Positions 62,101 through 64,000 of a stretch of 64,000 nt of DNA are shown here, piece by piece (position 1 is the stretch's first letter; every line of letters begins with the position of its first letter). The DNA is from Cloeon dipterum. Taxonomy: Eukaryota > Arthropoda > Insecta > Ephemeroptera > Baetidae. Location of the stretch: positions 25,627,681 through 25,691,680 of the forward strand of contig NC_088786.1 of assembly GCF_949628265.1 (NCBI RefSeq), read 5' to 3'. Below the pieces are notes generated by a model. That model was not told the DNA's origin, ran no database searches, and worked only from the letters and a program-made list of their open reading frames with translations. Position numbers and translations under genes: made by a program.

Positions 62101-64000
62101 AAATAATATTCATCTATCCTCGTTACAGAGGTTTTATCGTGTGTTACTTAACTTATTCAGTTTGCTCTTGATACGGAGAGTTCAATCATTAACTGGAAAA
62201 ATTATAAATCCAAAATTAACTGTCACTTGTGGAACGAGGGATTTGCAATTTAAATGGATATATAATCGTTCAACTAATATTTTAAATAAAACATCAAGCG
62301 GCGATCAGGTTGATTGCACAAAACTATATATATTTTTTATTTTTAAATGCGATCTCTCCTTTTTTCTTTCTTTCTCGCATTGAATGCCTTTTGCAAGAAA
62401 GAAGGATGATCATGATGAGGAAAGAGGAAAGTTGAGAGGTGTATCTCTGCGCGAGTCGGACTGTGAGGGTTTTGCAAGAGTGTGCACTTGAGTCGCAAAT
62501 AATAAAATATTCTTGTCAAAAAGACCAGCTCTCCCTTTCAGCGTCTTTTCTCCTCGCATCCCCCACGCGATCACATTCTGCGGATCTTTTAAATTGCGAT
62601 GCACCGACATCTCTTTTTCCAAAGAAATACGTACAGAACGAGATGTTTGCGACGACGTCGGCGGCGGTTTTCAGCCAGTGCAACAATTACCAAAGTGTTT
62701 TATTCACTCCCGGCGCGGGGCCAAAGCGATCTTCTCGTTATCTTGATCGTTGGATTTATCCTCAAGTGGCCGGCACTTTGTACCCACATGTCTCTGCGGT
62801 GGGGTTGCGTTTGAGATCGCTGCTGTTAGATACGTATATGTTTCCAATTGAAACCCCCGCACGTTACAGAAAGTGTATTATATAGTTTTGCTACGAGGAC
62901 AGGTAGATTTTCACTAGTGGCGTTGATAATGATACTGCTCTTTTATAAATGTTTGGAACAGGGTTACTTGCGCTACATTAATTCTTAAAGGGATTTATAG
63001 CTAGCTGTATTTTATTTGGGGGAAAACCGAACAGGTGTGTTGTTAGCAAAGAAATTAAAATGAATTTGTTTTTAATAAGACAGAAGAAAATATTTGATCT
63101 ATAGAGAACATTTCAGGCACAAGCAATTAAACAAAAATATTTTTCATTGCTCGTTACTGCAAAAGCTCAGATGGTGCAGAAGGTTAGTTGTTTACAATTT
63201 TTTTAATTTGTTTCTCTAAGAGGCTTTTTTCAAATTTTAATGTGGATCGGCACCCCATACATCTCCAAATTCAAAAGGAGTAACAAATAATTTGATTACA
63301 CTTAACTAAAAAGAAAAATATGAATTTAATTATGTACTGATTTTACAATGGCTACACATCCAAACAATCGGGCAAGGTCGAAAATTTGTAAAACAAAATT
63401 AATATCACACGTTAGCCATTTTTCGACTTGTTTGCCTTCCATGCCTGATTTTTTTTGCTTGTGGGAGTAGCCATAGAAAAATCAGTAATAGAAGAGAATT
63501 TGCAAGTGATAATTTCATGAATGGCTCGCCACGTGGGAAATTTAATCATTTGATATTTCATGATTTAAGCGTGGGACCGGCCGGCCATATATACAGTTGA
63601 TAATAGCGGGTGCAGATAAATGAATAGTAAAATGTAGAAGTGCGGCGAAACGGAATGATAATTGTGGTTCTACACGGGCATGAGAGGCCACTCGAAACGA
63701 ACCCATCGTTTGCAGCCGCAGGGACATCAAAATAAATGCACACATACACATATAAACTCTCTGCATAATGCGTGTGCAGAGGAGAGGGCGAGTGCGCGGG
63801 GTGCAGAGCGCGCGGCTAAAAAAGAGAGTCCGTTCCGCGCTCATTCAAATGGGAAAAAGATGTCTTGTCGTTGCAACATTCCAAACTGTAGCCACTTCTC
63901 TCACAGACTATTATGTTGCATTTCAATTAAACCGCCATTAAACGCGGCTGCCCTCCACTTTTGAACTGCGATCAAGCATCTGCCTTTAATTTCATGCCAC
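53195..64000. other. dmrt99B 3' UTR and long noncoding stretch
   Basis: The first 350 bases hold the probable 3' UTR of dmrt99B, with AATAAA near 53.38 and 53.54 kb. The remaining 10 kb alternates AT-rich DNA with GC-richer islands (about 54.8-55.3, 57.9-58.4 and 59.8-60.2 kb). Open frames here are short and lack both splice-linked neighbours and recognisable domains. Small CTG/CCTG runs occur near 61.84 kb. I see no RNA gene. Confidence 0.45.

Noticed and set aside
1-64000. tRNA, rRNA, CRISPR array, transposase or retroelement genes
   Set aside because: I read both strands for tRNA B-box patterns, repeat-spacer arrays and transposase or reverse-transcriptase motifs and found none that I could support; old, decayed transposons cannot be excluded by eye.

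Overview
The window is insect (arthropod) nuclear DNA. It shows spliced genes with many short (about 50-100 bp) GT-AG introns, AT-rich intergenic DNA, TATA and initiator-like promoters, long GA/CT microsatellites, and recognisable animal genes: Sgf11/ATXN7L3, a DMRTA-type doublesex/mab-3 factor and a Drak-like kinase N-terminus. I cannot name the species from the sequence alone. I see no rRNA, tRNA, CRISPR array or intact transposon. All gene models were joined by hand from splice signals and reading-frame continuity.

Layout. On the minus strand, 2.1-3.5 kb holds a decayed four-exon gene of the uronyl/heparan 2-O-sulfotransferase (pipe) family. At 5.9-6.1 kb on the same strand lies one coding exon resembling the N-terminus of the kinase Drak; its remaining exons would lie beyond the left edge, which would nest the sulfotransferase relic in a Drak intron. 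From 6.1 to 12.3 kb no gene is seen. On the plus strand, 13.0-15.7 kb is Sgf11 (SAGA deubiquitinase module, 366 aa) and 16.6-18.0 kb a carbonyl-reductase-like SDR (290 aa).

18.4-28.0 kb is a tandem array of core-1 beta-1,3-galactosyltransferase (C1GALT1)-like type II Golgi proteins: four spliced genes plus one disintegrated copy. They share intron phases (2,1,1,2,1,1,0) but differ in catalytic motifs. Copies 1 and 2 keep the metal-binding DDD; copy 3 has DDS; copy 4 has DHE and carries a roughly 110-residue Ser/Thr/Pro tail.

On the minus strand, 28.7-29.9 kb encodes a secreted His-rich protein with a 21-bp repeat and basic cleavage-like sites. 33.8-36.6 kb holds a small secreted cysteine-rich protein whose likely TATA promoter and 5' UTR exon lie 2 kb upstream. 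44.5-53.2 kb is dmrt99B (DM plus DMA domains, four coding exons, a 5.9-kb first intron), with GA/CT tracts and a strong G-quadruplex motif just upstream of its ATG. The last 10.8 kb, and 36.6-44.0 kb, show no coding sequence I can support; they may hold regulatory DNA for dmrt99B.
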